A stretch of 19,618 bases of DNA from Chloroflexota bacterium (GTDB taxonomy: Bacteria; Chloroflexota; Dehalococcoidia; GIF9; UBA5629): NCBI GenBank assembly GCA_026389655.1, contig JAPLHL010000047.1, forward strand, positions 1-19,618, written 5' to 3'. Below, one piece after another: positions 1-7,556 of this stretch (positions are counted from its first letter, which is position 1; each line of letters starts with the position of its first letter). A program made the translations under genes and the position numbers. Below the pieces are notes generated by a model. The model was not told where the DNA came from and did not search any database. It saw only the letters and a list, made by a program, of their open reading frames with translations.

Positions 1-1168
1 ATCCATCTGCTCCGCCGCCCAGAGCATCGGAAACAGCCCCTATCACTCCCGGTCCCCAGGCGCCACCCAAAAGGTATTGTGCAAATACTACCAGTCCCAT
101 TGAAAGTCCCTTATGCGCCACGGGTACAATATCCTGTGAAACGATGGCGAAGCCCGGGACCGCCATCGAGACTGCAATGCCGTAAAGCACGGCAATGGCT
201 ATGCCGATGGTACTGAATTTCGTCAGTATTACGATTACTATAAGCACGGCGCCGATCAGGTTGGCTACCGCAGGGACGTACATCCTGCCGCGCGGGCTTT
301 TTTTGCTCCAATAGTCGGAGAGGAAGCCGCCCAGCGGTGCGCCGATGATGGCCGCCAGTCCGACACCGCCTACCAGGTTTCCGGCAAAGTTCTCATTTAC
401 ATTCAGCATGCGCATTACCAGGGCAGGCATCCAGTTCAGCACGGCCATCGACATAAATACGGAAAGGCCCAGCGCCGGGTAGAACCAGCGGACGGTGGGT
501 ATTTTGAAAACGTGGGCCAGGGCTGTGTAAAATCCTTTGATACCACCTTCGGTGCCTGTCGGCTCCGCGGTTTTATAGTCCTTCATAAATAAGGCCATAA
601 TGCCCAGGATTATCCCTGGTATGGCAAAAATGAGGAAAGGCGTGCGCCAGCCATAGTGCACAGAGATATAGCCTCCTAAAATGACACCTACCGCCGCGCC
701 AAGAGGGATGGCGATATGAAATATGCCCAAAGCTTTGCCGCGGTTCTCCCTGGAATACGAGGCGCCTACCATGGCTGTGCCGCCCGGTACAAAGCCGGCC
801 TCACCGACGCCGACTAAGGCGCGTGGTATGATCACGCCGATAAAACTCGTGGCCAGGCCGGTGGCAAAGGTAAAACCGCTCCAGAGTATGGCCATAATAC
901 TCATGGATTTCTTACGGCTCCACCTGTCAACCATGTGGGCGATGGGGAAGGAAAACAGGGCCATGCCCACTAAACATATACTTAAAGCCAACCCGCATTC
1001 AAAATCAGTTAAATGGAGTTCCATTTTCATCGGTTGCACCACTACCGAGAATACCTGCCTGTCTACGTAGTTGATAGCATACAGCAGCGTGCAAACGATC
1101 AGGACATAATGGGAGCTCCATCCACCCGTCTTTAACTCCTTTGATTTACCCAGGTCGGTATCTTTCAT
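1..1168 (-). CDS. MFS transporter, Spinster-like, C-terminus cut by window edge
   Basis: Major facilitator superfamily permease, probably a proton-coupled carrier of an organic anion or lipid-like solute in the cytoplasmic membrane; the substrate cannot be told. About 389 codons are visible and the frame is still open at base 1, so the C-terminus lies outside the window. The N-terminus carries NYVDRQVFSVV (about residues 33-43), typical of Spinster/hexuronate-type MFS proteins. The motif-A loop DRWSRKK is at 81-87, followed by RALVGVGEAGF (116-126) as in helix 4. Hydrophobic helices alternate regularly afterwards. The ATG at 1168 is preceded by a strong AAAAGGAGGT ten bases upstream, and the other nearby ATG meets a stop at once. 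It diverges from the M20 peptidase gene, from which it is separated by a 179-base region with promoters for both. The family call is sure, the substrate unknown. Confidence 0.9.
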   Translation of the reverse strand, partial: MKDTDLGKSKELKTGGWSSHYVLIVCTLLYAINYVDRQVFSVVVQPMKMELHLTDFECGLALSICLVGMALFSFPIAHMVDRWSRKKSMSIMAILWSGFTFATGLATSFIGVIIPRALVGVGEAGFVPGGTAMVGASYSRENRGKALGIFHIAIPLGAAVGVILGGYISVHYGWRTPFLIFAIPGIILGIMALFMKDYKTAEPTGTEGGIKGFYTALAHVFKIPTVRWFYPALGLSVFMSMAVLNWMPALVMRMLNVNENFAGNLVGGVGLAAIIGAPLGGFLSDYWSKKSPRGRMYVPAVANLIGAVLIVIVILTKFSTIGIAIAVLYGIAVSMAVPGFAIVSQDIVPVAHKGLSMGLVVFAQYLLGGAWGPGVIGAVSDALGGGADG

Positions 1169-1229
1169 GATCGCATTGACCTCCTTTTATAATCGGTGGC
1201 CGCAGGTTGTTTGGAAGTGGATTGAAGGC

Positions 1230-1258
1230 ACTATACAACATTAACCTCATAGTTGCAA
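1230..1258 (-). promoter_or_regulatory. Sigma70-type promoter for the left MFS gene
   Basis: Read on the minus strand, TTGCAA (1253-1258) and TATAGT (1230-1235) are separated by exactly 17 bases and lie about 60 bases upstream of the MFS start. TTGCAA is its own reverse complement and also serves the opposite promoter. Predicted by eye only. Confidence 0.5.
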
Positions 1259-1279
1259 TAGCATTTATTGTGCTACAAT
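1253..1279 (+). promoter_or_regulatory. Promoter for the M20 peptidase gene (extended -10)
   Basis: On the plus strand TGC-TACAAT (1271-1279) is an extended -10 box. TTGCAA at 1253-1258 could be a -35 element at a short 15-base spacing. The -10 sits inside the small inverted repeat ATTGT-GCT-ACAAT (1267-1279). A start near 1286 would leave a leader of about 26 bases containing the GAGGAGGCGG ribosome site at 1299-1308. Confidence 0.4.
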
Positions 1280-1311
1280 TTCCACATTACTGTACAAGAG
1301 GAGGCGGTAAT

Positions 1312-1341
1312 ATGGCAATATGGGCCATTGCGGTATTATGA
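1312..1341 (+). other. 9-codon ORF, in frame with M20 gene, ended by TGA
   Basis: An ATG at 1312 follows a strong Shine-Dalgarno (GAGGAGGCGG, 1299-1308) and encodes MAIWAIAVL before TGA at 1339-1341. It is exactly in frame with the M20 peptidase that resumes as LVVLIVILLVV. Joined, the two pieces make one normal membrane anchor of about 24 hydrophobic residues ending at an arginine. I read this as the original start of the peptidase, interrupted by a nonsense codon or a sequence error. Translation of the peptidase would then depend on reinitiation at the GTG at 1348. Confidence 0.6.
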
Positions 1342-1347
1342 CTGGTC

Positions 1348-2787
1348 GTGCTGATTGTCATACTCCTGGTTGTCATCGTTGTTAGAACAGTCAGCTTCAA
1401 GACAAAACAGGTACCTGTTTCTTCCGGGGTAGTTTACCCGGTAAATATTGATGAGGCGGCGGGCCGGCTGTCATCAGCCGTGGGATTTAAGACCGTTTCA
1501 AGCCTTGACCAGTCACAGGTAGATTATGGACAACTCACCCTATTCCAGGCATTCCTTGCAAAATCATTCCCACTCATACATTCCACTCTAAAAAAAGAGA
1601 CAATCAACAAGTACGGACTGCTTTACGTCTGGCAGGGCAGCGATACAGGGAAAAAGCCTATCCTGCTATTGGCCCACCAGGACGTGGTGCCTGCCTGGGA
1701 CGAGGGCTGGACACATCCCCCCTTCTCAGGCGCTATCGCCGAAAATTATATATGGGGCCGCGGGACCATGGATAACAAGGGCAGCCTCATGAGTATCCTG
1801 GAGGCAATGGAATTCCTGCTCAAAGAGGGCTACAAACCATCGCGTTCTGTATACCTGGCATCTGGCTTCGATGAAGAGGTCGGCGGCCGGGAAGGCGCCG
1901 GCAAAATTGCTGAGTATCTCAGGACACAGGGAATACAATTCGAATTTGTTCTCGATGAAGGCATGGTAGCCACGAACGGTGTGGTACCCGGCATATCCGG
2001 ATGGGTTGCCCTGATCGGTACGGCCGAAAAAGGCTACCTCACGCTGGAACTTACAGCCGAAGGTAAAGGCGGCCACGCTTCCAGCCCGCCGCGGGAAACG
2101 ACCGTTGGTATACTAGCGGCAGCTATTAACAAACTCCAGAATAATCCATTCCGCACGCGCATGACTACCCCAACCAGGGGACTATTTGAATATCTCGGCC
2201 CGGAAATGCGGGGACTGAATAAAATGATTTTCGCCAATTTGTGGCTGCTTGGCCCGGTTGTGAAGGCAAAACTTTCATCAAACCCGACAACAAACGCATC
2301 CGTGCGGACAACCGTTGCACCTACCATGTTCGAGGGCAGCCAGCAGGACAATATCTTGCCCATGCTGGCCAGGGCTACGATAAACTGCCGGATATTGCAG
2401 GGCGAGTCTATAAAAAGTGTGACCGATCGTGTTACGGAAGTTATCAAAGACCCACGCGTAAATATCACGCCGGTTACATTGAGCAGCTTCGAACCGTCGC
2501 CTGTTTCACCAACCGTCGGATGGAGCTTCGAGGTATTAACGCAGACAGTTCGCGAGATCATGCCCGACGCGCTTGTAACACCCATGCTCGTGCTGGGCAG
2601 GACAGACTGCACCTATTTTACCGGCCTCTCCCCATGCTGTTATCGTTTCGTTCCCCAGCGCGTTCCTGCCGCCGAAATGGCCGCTATCCACGGGATCAAC
2701 GAACGCATCCCGATCGATAACTACGGCGAAATGATTTGCTTTTATATAAGGCTGATTCAAAACTCGTCAACCCTTTTACTGAAATAA
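1348..2787 (+). CDS. M20 family metallopeptidase, PM20D1-like
   Basis: Zinc-dependent amidohydrolase of the M20 family. The closest functional relative I recognise is PM20D1, which cleaves or forms N-acyl amino acids, so the substrate may be an N-acyl amino acid or dipeptide. The metal-site pattern is complete: H110 and D112 in AHQDVVP, D142 in RGTMDNKG, E176-E177 in DEEVGG, D203 in VLDEG, and H448 in AIHGINERI. The dimerisation (lid) domain lies roughly between residues 215 and 370. The listed GTG start has no ribosome site and leaves only about 12 hydrophobic N-terminal residues. The natural start is probably the ATG at 1312, in frame but cut off by TGA at 1339-1341. TGA is also used as a true stop here (nitroreductase, 6866-6868), so recoding is unlikely. 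The body of the protein is intact. A small CaiB-tail ORF follows 14 bases downstream. Confidence 0.9.
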   Translation: MLIVILLVVIVVRTVSFKTKQVPVSSGVVYPVNIDEAAGRLSSAVGFKTVSSLDQSQVDYGQLTLFQAFLAKSFPLIHSTLKKETINKYGLLYVWQGSDTGKKPILLLAHQDVVPAWDEGWTHPPFSGAIAENYIWGRGTMDNKGSLMSILEAMEFLLKEGYKPSRSVYLASGFDEEVGGREGAGKIAEYLRTQGIQFEFVLDEGMVATNGVVPGISGWVALIGTAEKGYLTLELTAEGKGGHASSPPRETTVGILAAAINKLQNNPFRTRMTTPTRGLFEYLGPEMRGLNKMIFANLWLLGPVVKAKLSSNPTTNASVRTTVAPTMFEGSQQDNILPMLARATINCRILQGESIKSVTDRVTEVIKDPRVNITPVTLSSFEPSPVSPTVGWSFEVLTQTVREIMPDALVTPMLVLGRTDCTYFTGLSPCCYRFVPQRVPAAEMAAIHGINERIPIDNYGEMICFYIRLIQNSSTLLLK

Positions 2788-2801
2788 AAGGATGTGCCTA
2801 C

Positions 2802-2915
2802 ATGTCTGCAGGAGCTTCACACGGCATCAAGGTCCTGGCTGAGAGCAGCTATACAAAAGAACAAATCGAGGATTTCAAGGCCAGGGGACTGGTAGCACAG
2901 GTTAAAATGCTGTAA
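2802..2915 (+). pseudogene. 37-aa ORF resembling the C-terminal tail of a CaiB/BaiF CoA-transferase
   Basis: This short ORF has a usable ribosome site (AAAGGA, 2787-2792) nine bases before ATG. Its product contains GIKVLAESSYTKEQIEDFK followed by ARGLV. That resembles the last 25-30 residues of class III (CaiB/BaiF) CoA-transferases, which typically read hNxxVLxeLGYSxEEIxxLxxxGVI. The downstream fusion protein in this window ends in a comparable block (NSRVFTELLGMDARTFQTYV). No upstream CaiB body is present because the M20 peptidase occupies that sequence. I infer a remnant left by deletion of a CoA-transferase gene that once preceded the crotonases. A functional small protein that arose from such a tail is the alternative. 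Confidence in the homology is moderate. Confidence 0.45.
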
Positions 2916-2927
2916 TATAGCTGACCT

Positions 2928-3674
2928 ATGAACAAGAAGCTAGAAATATCGCGTCCAATCGAAGGGCTTATCCTTCTGACTATTAACGGCGCCGGCAAGA
3001 ACAATGTTGCCGGCGCTGCACTGGCGCAGGAGCTTTGCGCTGCCTGCGAGGAAATAAACCTGGATACTGCTGTAAGGGTGGTAATTATTACCGGGGCTGA
3101 GGGGAAGGCCTTCTGCACGGGGTTGCCCGGTAGGGTAAAGGACAGCATCTATTCACTATCCATTCCGGTTGCTGCATTGGAATGCCCGGTGATCGCCGCC
3201 ATAAATGGTGATGCCACAGGAGTTGGTTTTGAGCTGGCGCTTGCCTGCGATATCAGGATAGCCTCCGCCAGTGCACGCTTCTCGCTTCCTTATATCGAAA
3301 AGGGGCTTATACCGTCGGACGGCGCCACGCAGAGATTGCCCCGGCTGATTGGCCGGGCCAGGGCTATTGAGCTAATGCTGACAGGTGAGGCCATATGGGC
3401 TGACGAGGCCTATCGCATCGGTCTTGTAAGCAGGGTAACAGCTGATAAAAAGCTGATGCCCGCCGTGCTGGAGATGGGGAAAGAGATGGCAGCCAAAGCC
3501 GCCCTGTCCCTCAAATACTGCAAGGAAGCTGCGCTGAAGGGACTGGATATGACGCTGGACCAGGGCCTGAGGCTGGAAGCCGACCTCTATTTCCTGCTGC
3601 ACACGACTGAAGACAGGACCGAGGGCATTACTGCCTTCAAAGAAAAGCGCAAGCCGCATTTCAAGGGCAGGTAA
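2928..3674 (+). CDS. Enoyl-CoA hydratase/isomerase family protein, second catalytic Glu missing
   Basis: Crotonase-fold protein of 248 residues, the normal family length, acting on an acyl-CoA in the cytoplasm. The first oxyanion-hole region reads AFCTGLPG (61-68) instead of the usual AFCAGADL. The GVGFELALACDIRIA segment (98-112) keeps the residue matching rat crotonase Glu144, here E102. At the position of Glu164 (normally in a Q/L-P-E motif) the sequence is LPY, so Y122 replaces the glutamate; E124 lies two residues on. That argues against ordinary hydratase chemistry and suggests an isomerase, another crotonase reaction or a degenerate copy. No clear Shine-Dalgarno precedes the ATG, but TAATAT at 2913-2918 ends nine bases before it. 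It lies 10 bases from the second crotonase and is surely co-transcribed with it. Confidence 0.9.
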   Translation: MNKKLEISRPIEGLILLTINGAGKNNVAGAALAQELCAACEEINLDTAVRVVIITGAEGKAFCTGLPGRVKDSIYSLSIPVAALECPVIAAINGDATGVGFELALACDIRIASASARFSLPYIEKGLIPSDGATQRLPRLIGRARAIELMLTGEAIWADEAYRIGLVSRVTADKKLMPAVLEMGKEMAAKAALSLKYCKEAALKGLDMTLDQGLRLEADLYFLLHTTEDRTEGITAFKEKRKPHFKGR

Positions 3675-3684
3675 GACAACGGAC

Positions 3685-4401
3685 ATGGCCGGCTACGAGA
3701 CCATTATTTACGAGAAAAAGGGCCACATAGCCTATATCACGCTTAACCGCCCGCACGTCCTGAATATCTACAATATCTGCATGCGCGATGAGCTTTTCGA
3801 GGTGCTTGGTGCTATTAAGTGGGACACCGAAGTCCATGCCGTGATATTGAGTGGCGCAGGTGAAAAAGCCTTCTGCGCCGGGGCCGACCTTTCTGAATTC
3901 CTCTCCGCTCCATCGCCCGCTGGCGCACGCCATGTTCGCTGGAGGAGGGATGTGTGGGGACTTTTCCTCAGCCTTCCTCAACCCGTAATAGCCGCCCTGC
4001 ACGGTTATGTATTCGGGTCCGGCATAGAGATGGCTATGAGCTGCGACATGAAAATAGCCTCGGAAGATGCGGTGTTTGGCCTGCCCGAGGTGGCTTTGGG
4101 CATTATTCCTGCGGCGGGAGCTACGCAGACCGTGCCCCGTGCCATCGGCCCGGGCCCGGCTCTCGATATGTTCCTGACCGGCCGCCGCATCCAGGCCGCT
4201 GAAGCGCTGGAAATGAAGCTGGTGAACCGGGTCGTGCAGCGCTCAGATTTGCTGCCTCAAGCGGAGGCGCTGGCTGAAAAAATAGTCAATTTAGATCAAC
4301 GGGCGGTTAGAGCGCTCAAGCAGGCAGTATCAAGGGGACTCGACCTGCCGCTCAATGAAGGGCTGAAGCTGGAAAGCAGGCTTTCCCATTTAATTACCTA
4401 G
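3685..4401 (+). CDS. Enoyl-CoA hydratase/isomerase family protein with full catalytic pair
   Basis: Crotonase-family protein of 238 residues. The oxyanion-hole motif AFCAGADLSEF (62-72) is canonical. SGIEMAMSCD supplies E115 (rat Glu144 equivalent) and FGLPEVALG supplies E135 (rat Glu164 equivalent), so this copy can be a true enoyl-CoA hydratase. GIIPAAGATQTVPRAIG (139-155) is the usual CoA-site loop. It probably hydrates a trans-2-enoyl-CoA in beta-oxidation or a related acid pathway; chain length is not readable. It follows the first crotonase by 10 bases. The pair differs clearly in sequence, so this is not a recent duplication. It ends 16 bases from the convergent amidase stop, with no obvious terminator between. 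The ribosome site is weak. Confidence 0.92.
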   Translation: MAGYETIIYEKKGHIAYITLNRPHVLNIYNICMRDELFEVLGAIKWDTEVHAVILSGAGEKAFCAGADLSEFLSAPSPAGARHVRWRRDVWGLFLSLPQPVIAALHGYVFGSGIEMAMSCDMKIASEDAVFGLPEVALGIIPAAGATQTVPRAIGPGPALDMFLTGRRIQAAEALEMKLVNRVVQRSDLLPQAEALAEKIVNLDQRAVRALKQAVSRGLDLPLNEGLKLESRLSHLIT

Positions 4402-4417
4402 ATTCGCCATTCGCTAA

Positions 4418-6103
4418 CTACAGTAATTCAAACATTATGGCCGGCTTTCTGCGTTCCACCAGTTGTTCAGCGTTATATGCTATACGCAGCAAGACATTCT
4501 CTTCCCACCACCGTCCCATGGCCTGCATACCAACCGGCAGGCCCAGGCTGTCATATCCGGCGGGAAAAGTAATGGCCGGCAGGCCCGCCAGGTTGCCTGG
4601 GAAGGCGAAGCGCATTACTTCGGTGGTACTGGAAAGGTCGGACCAGCCTCCGGCAGCGTCTTTGACCGATACCTCAGGTGCTGCGATAGCGGTGGCCGGT
4701 GTTATGATGGCATCGACTTCCTTGTAAATGTCTTTAAAAGTATTCATTGCCCGGGTACGCAGCCGCTGGGCTTTCAGATAATCATTGGCCATGAACTCGC
4801 GCCCCAACGCCAGGCTAACGCGCACCTCTGCGCCAAAATCACGCATGTTGGCAGGATAGTTGCTCATGGAAGACGACATCTCTCCCAGTATGGTGATTAC
4901 GTGCGCAATACGCATCGTATCCAGACCGGGTATAGTAATCTCCTTGATCTGCGCTCCCGCTCCCTCCAGCTTCTCAAGGAGGCCCCGGCAGACCCGCACC
5001 ACATCAGGCGACGCATGTTCAAACCAGGGCTTGTAAACTCCCAGGGTTATGCCCTTTAGGTCTGTTTTGTTCCATCCGTCCAGAATTGCCGCTGGTTGAT
5101 GCAAAGAATTCGGTTCCTTAATGTCGGGGCCTGCCATGCAGGCATAAGATATGGCCGTATCCTCAACCGTTGCCGCCAGTGGCCCGACGTGTGCAACGCT
5201 CCAGCAGAGCGGTGCTGCGCCGAACTCGCTCAAACGCCCAAAGGTCGGTTTGAGGCCAACAATCCCGCACAGAGCAGCAGGAACACGAATCGATCCGCCT
5301 CCATCAGCGCCGACAGCAAAGGGGCAAATACCGGCCGAAACAGCCGTAGCCGGACCGCTGGAACTGCCTCCCGTATCATACTTGGGGTTAAAGGGATTGC
5401 GTGTCGAACCGAAGTTCACATTGAGCCCGTCCGGATTAATACCTATCTCGTGCATATTAGCCTTGCCCAGTAATAAAGCTCCCGCTGCACGCAACCGCGC
5501 GACTACTGTGGCATCCTGTTTCGCAGGCGCTTTTCCCAGAAAGCGCGTACCTACCGTTGTGGGGTAAGGTACCATATCCACCTCATCCTTGACTGCTACC
5601 GGTACACCGTCCAGTACACTCAGAGGTTTCTTATTCTTCCAGCGTTCCGCCGACGCCTGCGCCTGGTGCATAACGTCACCTTCGTTCACGGCAATGAAGG
5701 GGCGCAGTTTCAAATCGCCGTTGTCAGCCTGTTTGATCGCATCCAGCGCGTGCCTGGCTACATCTTCAGGGCTGATTTTTCCATCGTGGTAAGCTTTTGA
5801 ATAGTCCCTCGACCTCCTGTACGGGACTGCCGACTTGCCGCCCTCGATTTTATCCAGCGCCTTCAAGTCAGGGCCGTCCAGGGTCTCGGCTGGTTTTCCG
5901 GTAAAGAATATGGGAAACACTGTCGGGGCTTCTTCAGGGGCTAGTGAGCGAAATCCTTCAATACCTCCCGTCTTCAACATCGAAGGCATAATTGCGGCCT
6001 TCAGAGCAGCATTCTCCACTGCATTTGCGACAAAGGACAACTGCCCGCCTGTCAACCTCGGCAACTTCACTGATTTCAGATCGTAATTCGCGGTTTCGCT
6101 CAT
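4418..6103 (-). CDS. Amidase-signature family hydrolase
   Basis: Serine hydrolase of the amidase-signature family, cleaving a carboxamide to acid and ammonia or amine. The Ser-cisSer-Lys triad is visible: K172 in VAVKDEVD, S247 in TGGSSSGPA and S271 in GADGGGSIRVP. The 75- and 24-residue spacings match those of fatty acid amide hydrolase (K142, S217, S241). At 561 residues it is longer than GatA because of an N-terminal extension of about 95 residues with no recognised domain. It lacks GatB/GatC neighbours, so it is a catabolic amidase rather than a tRNA amidotransferase. GGGAGGT six bases before ATG fixes the start. It lies downstream of BioY but behind a terminator, with a candidate promoter of its own. 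The substrate is unknown; given the acyl-CoA genes around it, an acyl or aryl amide is a guess. Confidence 0.93.
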   Translation of the reverse strand: MSETANYDLKSVKLPRLTGGQLSFVANAVENAALKAAIMPSMLKTGGIEGFRSLAPEEAPTVFPIFFTGKPAETLDGPDLKALDKIEGGKSAVPYRRSRDYSKAYHDGKISPEDVARHALDAIKQADNGDLKLRPFIAVNEGDVMHQAQASAERWKNKKPLSVLDGVPVAVKDEVDMVPYPTTVGTRFLGKAPAKQDATVVARLRAAGALLLGKANMHEIGINPDGLNVNFGSTRNPFNPKYDTGGSSSGPATAVSAGICPFAVGADGGGSIRVPAALCGIVGLKPTFGRLSEFGAAPLCWSVAHVGPLAATVEDTAISYACMAGPDIKEPNSLHQPAAILDGWNKTDLKGITLGVYKPWFEHASPDVVRVCRGLLEKLEGAGAQIKEITIPGLDTMRIAHVITILGEMSSSMSNYPANMRDFGAEVRVSLALGREFMANDYLKAQRLRTRAMNTFKDIYKEVDAIITPATAIAAPEVSVKDAAGGWSDLSSTTEVMRFAFPGNLAGLPAITFPAGYDSLGLPVGMQAMGRWWEENVLLRIAYNAEQLVERRKPAIMFELL

Positions 6104-6138
6104 ACCAACCTCCCGTAAAATAGCTCTGTTTCAGCGCA

Positions 6139-6167
6139 AGTATATACAGTCAACCCGGGTCGCGCAA
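6139..6167 (-). promoter_or_regulatory. Candidate promoter for the amidase
   Basis: On the minus strand TTGCGC (6162-6167) is followed after 17 bases by TATACT (6139-6144), about 36 bases before the amidase ATG. The -35 match is weak. Its position directly after the BioY terminator supports it. Confidence 0.4.
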
Positions 6168-6185
6168 GAGGCACATGCGAACTTT

Positions 6186-6214
6186 CATAAAAAGTGCTGC
6201 GCACGCGGGCACTT
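6186..6214 (-). terminator. Rho-independent terminator after bioY
   Basis: On the minus strand AAGTGC (6209-6214) pairs with GCACTT (6192-6197). An inner CGC/GCG pairing sits over a GT loop, and TTTTTAT follows the hairpin. The hairpin begins at the bioY stop codon itself, so termination and the end of the gene coincide. Confidence 0.65.
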
Positions 6215-6803
6215 ATTGTTGTTTAATTCTGTCAACGATAGCCCAGCCTGCCGGCAGCGCAGCCGTAGCCAGGGCCATTTTGATCAGGTCGCCGGCTATA
6301 AAGGGATAGAGTCCGCTCTGCAGCAATTTATTGGCCGGAACAAATGTCGCAAGCCACGCCAGACCGCAAGCGTAAAGAACTACCTCGCCAAGTAGCATCG
6401 CCGGAATAATCTTATAAAGTATTTTACTCCACCCGTTTTCCATCAGCCATCCGATGACAAATGCCTCGGCAATAAAGCCGTACAGGTATCCGGCAGTCGG
6501 CCCAATAAGCCTGGCAATTCCAACGGGGCCACCCAGGGCAAACCAGAAAGGTAAACCGGTCGCTCCAATAAGCAGATAGCTTAACTGGCTCAAAGCTCCC
6601 CGCCTGCTTCCCAGAACGGCGCCCGCTACTATGGCGCCGAAAGTCTGGCCGGTAATCGGGACAATGCCTATCCAAAAGCTCACCTGGGCGAACAAAGCTG
6701 TAATACATGCAAAACTAACTATAAGTGCTACTTCTCTCAGAATGCCGCTTCCTGGGATGACAGCATCTATTAAAGTAGCAGTCCGTGTATTAATTCGATT
6801 CAT
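6213..6803 (-). CDS. bioY: BioY, biotin transporter substrate-binding subunit
   Basis: Integral-membrane S component of the biotin ECF transporter, binding biotin for import. The protein has 196 residues from the chosen start, the usual BioY length, with six hydrophobic segments. The diagnostic stretch PITGQTFGAIVAGAVLGSR, then a GLPFWF loop and IGPTAGYLYGF, matches the BioY family. I chose the ATG at 6803 because GGAG lies six bases upstream; the ATG at 6815 overlaps that ribosome site and adds only MEKH. No EcfA, EcfT, BirA or biotin synthesis gene is adjacent. It therefore works alone or with a shared energising module elsewhere, and the cell is probably a biotin scavenger. It follows the nitroreductase gene by 62 bases. 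I saw no BirA operator. Confidence 0.95.
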   Translation of the reverse strand: MNRINTRTATLIDAVIPGSGILREVALIVSFACITALFAQVSFWIGIVPITGQTFGAIVAGAVLGSRRGALSQLSYLLIGATGLPFWFALGGPVGIARLIGPTAGYLYGFIAEAFVIGWLMENGWSKILYKIIPAMLLGEVVLYACGLAWLATFVPANKLLQSGLYPFIAGDLIKMALATAALPAGWAIVDRIKQQ

Positions 6804-6829
6804 GTGCTTCTCCATTTGATAGATGAAAT

Positions 6830-6838
6830 ATCATATCA
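6830..6838 (-). promoter_or_regulatory. Possible extended -10 for bioY
   Basis: TGA-TATGAT on the minus strand has the form of an extended -10 box. It would start RNA near 6823, about 20 bases before the chosen bioY ATG. The hexamer 17 bases upstream (TTTATT) is poor, and readthrough from the nitroreductase is also possible. Confidence 0.3.
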
Positions 6839-6865
6839 GTATTCCAATTAAAAATAAAAAGACAA

Positions 6866-7528
6866 TCATACCCCGTGCCAGGAACATATCTCCGCAAGCG
6901 GCACACGTTCAGTGCGGAATTTATTTACCTTCGCTTCCATATCAGGGTAACCGATAGCCATGGCGATTACGATCTGTTTGGATTCAGGAATATTCAGCTT
7001 CTTCTTGACGGTATCCGGATAACTGACCCCGGCAGCCAGCATTATTGAACCAAGCCCATAGTTCAACGCCGCCAGGCTTATGGTCTGTGCCATCAATCCG
7101 CTGTTGAAAATGGCCCAATTGCTAACGCCCTTCTCAGTGTAAATATAGATGGCATTCGGGGCATCGAAGAAGCGGTACATGCTCACGAACCAGTTCAATT
7201 GCGCTTCCATGTCATCCCTCTTTATGCCAAGAAGGTCGTATAACTTGTGCCCATTGCGGCTGCGCCTCTCCTTATATTGTCCCTTCCATTCAGGATATGG
7301 TATGTCCGCATTGCGTTCGTCCTGTGCAAACGCTCTCTTCGCAAGCGTTTCTCTCAGGTCCTTCAAAACATCGCTGCCCACCACTGCAAACTCCCATGTC
7401 TGCGTGTTAGCCCACGACGGGGAACGCTGTGAGACGGTCAGTAATTCTTCCAGTACCTTACGCGGCACCTGGTCCGGCTTAAATGCCCTTACGCTTTGTC
7501 TTGAATTGATCGCATCGATTATATCCAT
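6866..7528 (-). CDS. Nitroreductase family protein (FMN-dependent)
   Basis: Flavin oxidoreductase of the nitroreductase superfamily, normally a homodimer with FMN at the interface using NAD(P)H. The 220-residue protein begins with the typical AINSRQSVRAFKPD, whose R10, S12 and R14 match the FMN-phosphate-contacting positions of the family. RSPSWANTQTWEFAVV (35-50) is the second conserved block. SLAALNYGLGSIMLA and AMAIGYPD near the C-terminus are the usual late blocks. The start is supported by GGAAGGTG six bases upstream. A strong promoter (TTGACT-17-TAGAAT) lies just ahead, and an inverted repeat between its two boxes suggests regulation. It stops with TGA, 62 bases before bioY. The physiological substrate is not predictable from sequence; quinones, nitroaromatics and enones are common in the family. 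Confidence 0.93.
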   Translation of the reverse strand: MDIIDAINSRQSVRAFKPDQVPRKVLEELLTVSQRSPSWANTQTWEFAVVGSDVLKDLRETLAKRAFAQDERNADIPYPEWKGQYKERRSRNGHKLYDLLGIKRDDMEAQLNWFVSMYRFFDAPNAIYIYTEKGVSNWAIFNSGLMAQTISLAALNYGLGSIMLAAGVSYPDTVKKKLNIPESKQIVIAMAIGYPDMEAKVNKFRTERVPLAEICSWHGV

Positions 7529-7556
7529 GCTTCACCTTCCTTATCATGCAACCCGC

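Noticed and set aside
1312..1341. Selenocysteine or reassigned TGA in the M20 gene
   Set aside because: The position is in a hydrophobic anchor rather than an active site, I see no stem-loop just downstream, and TGA ends other genes here.
2034..2612. 192-codon minus-strand ORF
   Set aside because: It lies wholly opposite the M20 peptidase, with no ribosome site and no recognisable family.
4463..5059. 198-codon plus-strand ORF
   Set aside because: Antisense to the amidase; its composition is that of a shadow frame and it matches no family I know.
6804..6815. Upstream ATG for bioY
   Set aside because: The four codons overlap the GGAG ribosome site that serves the ATG at 6803.
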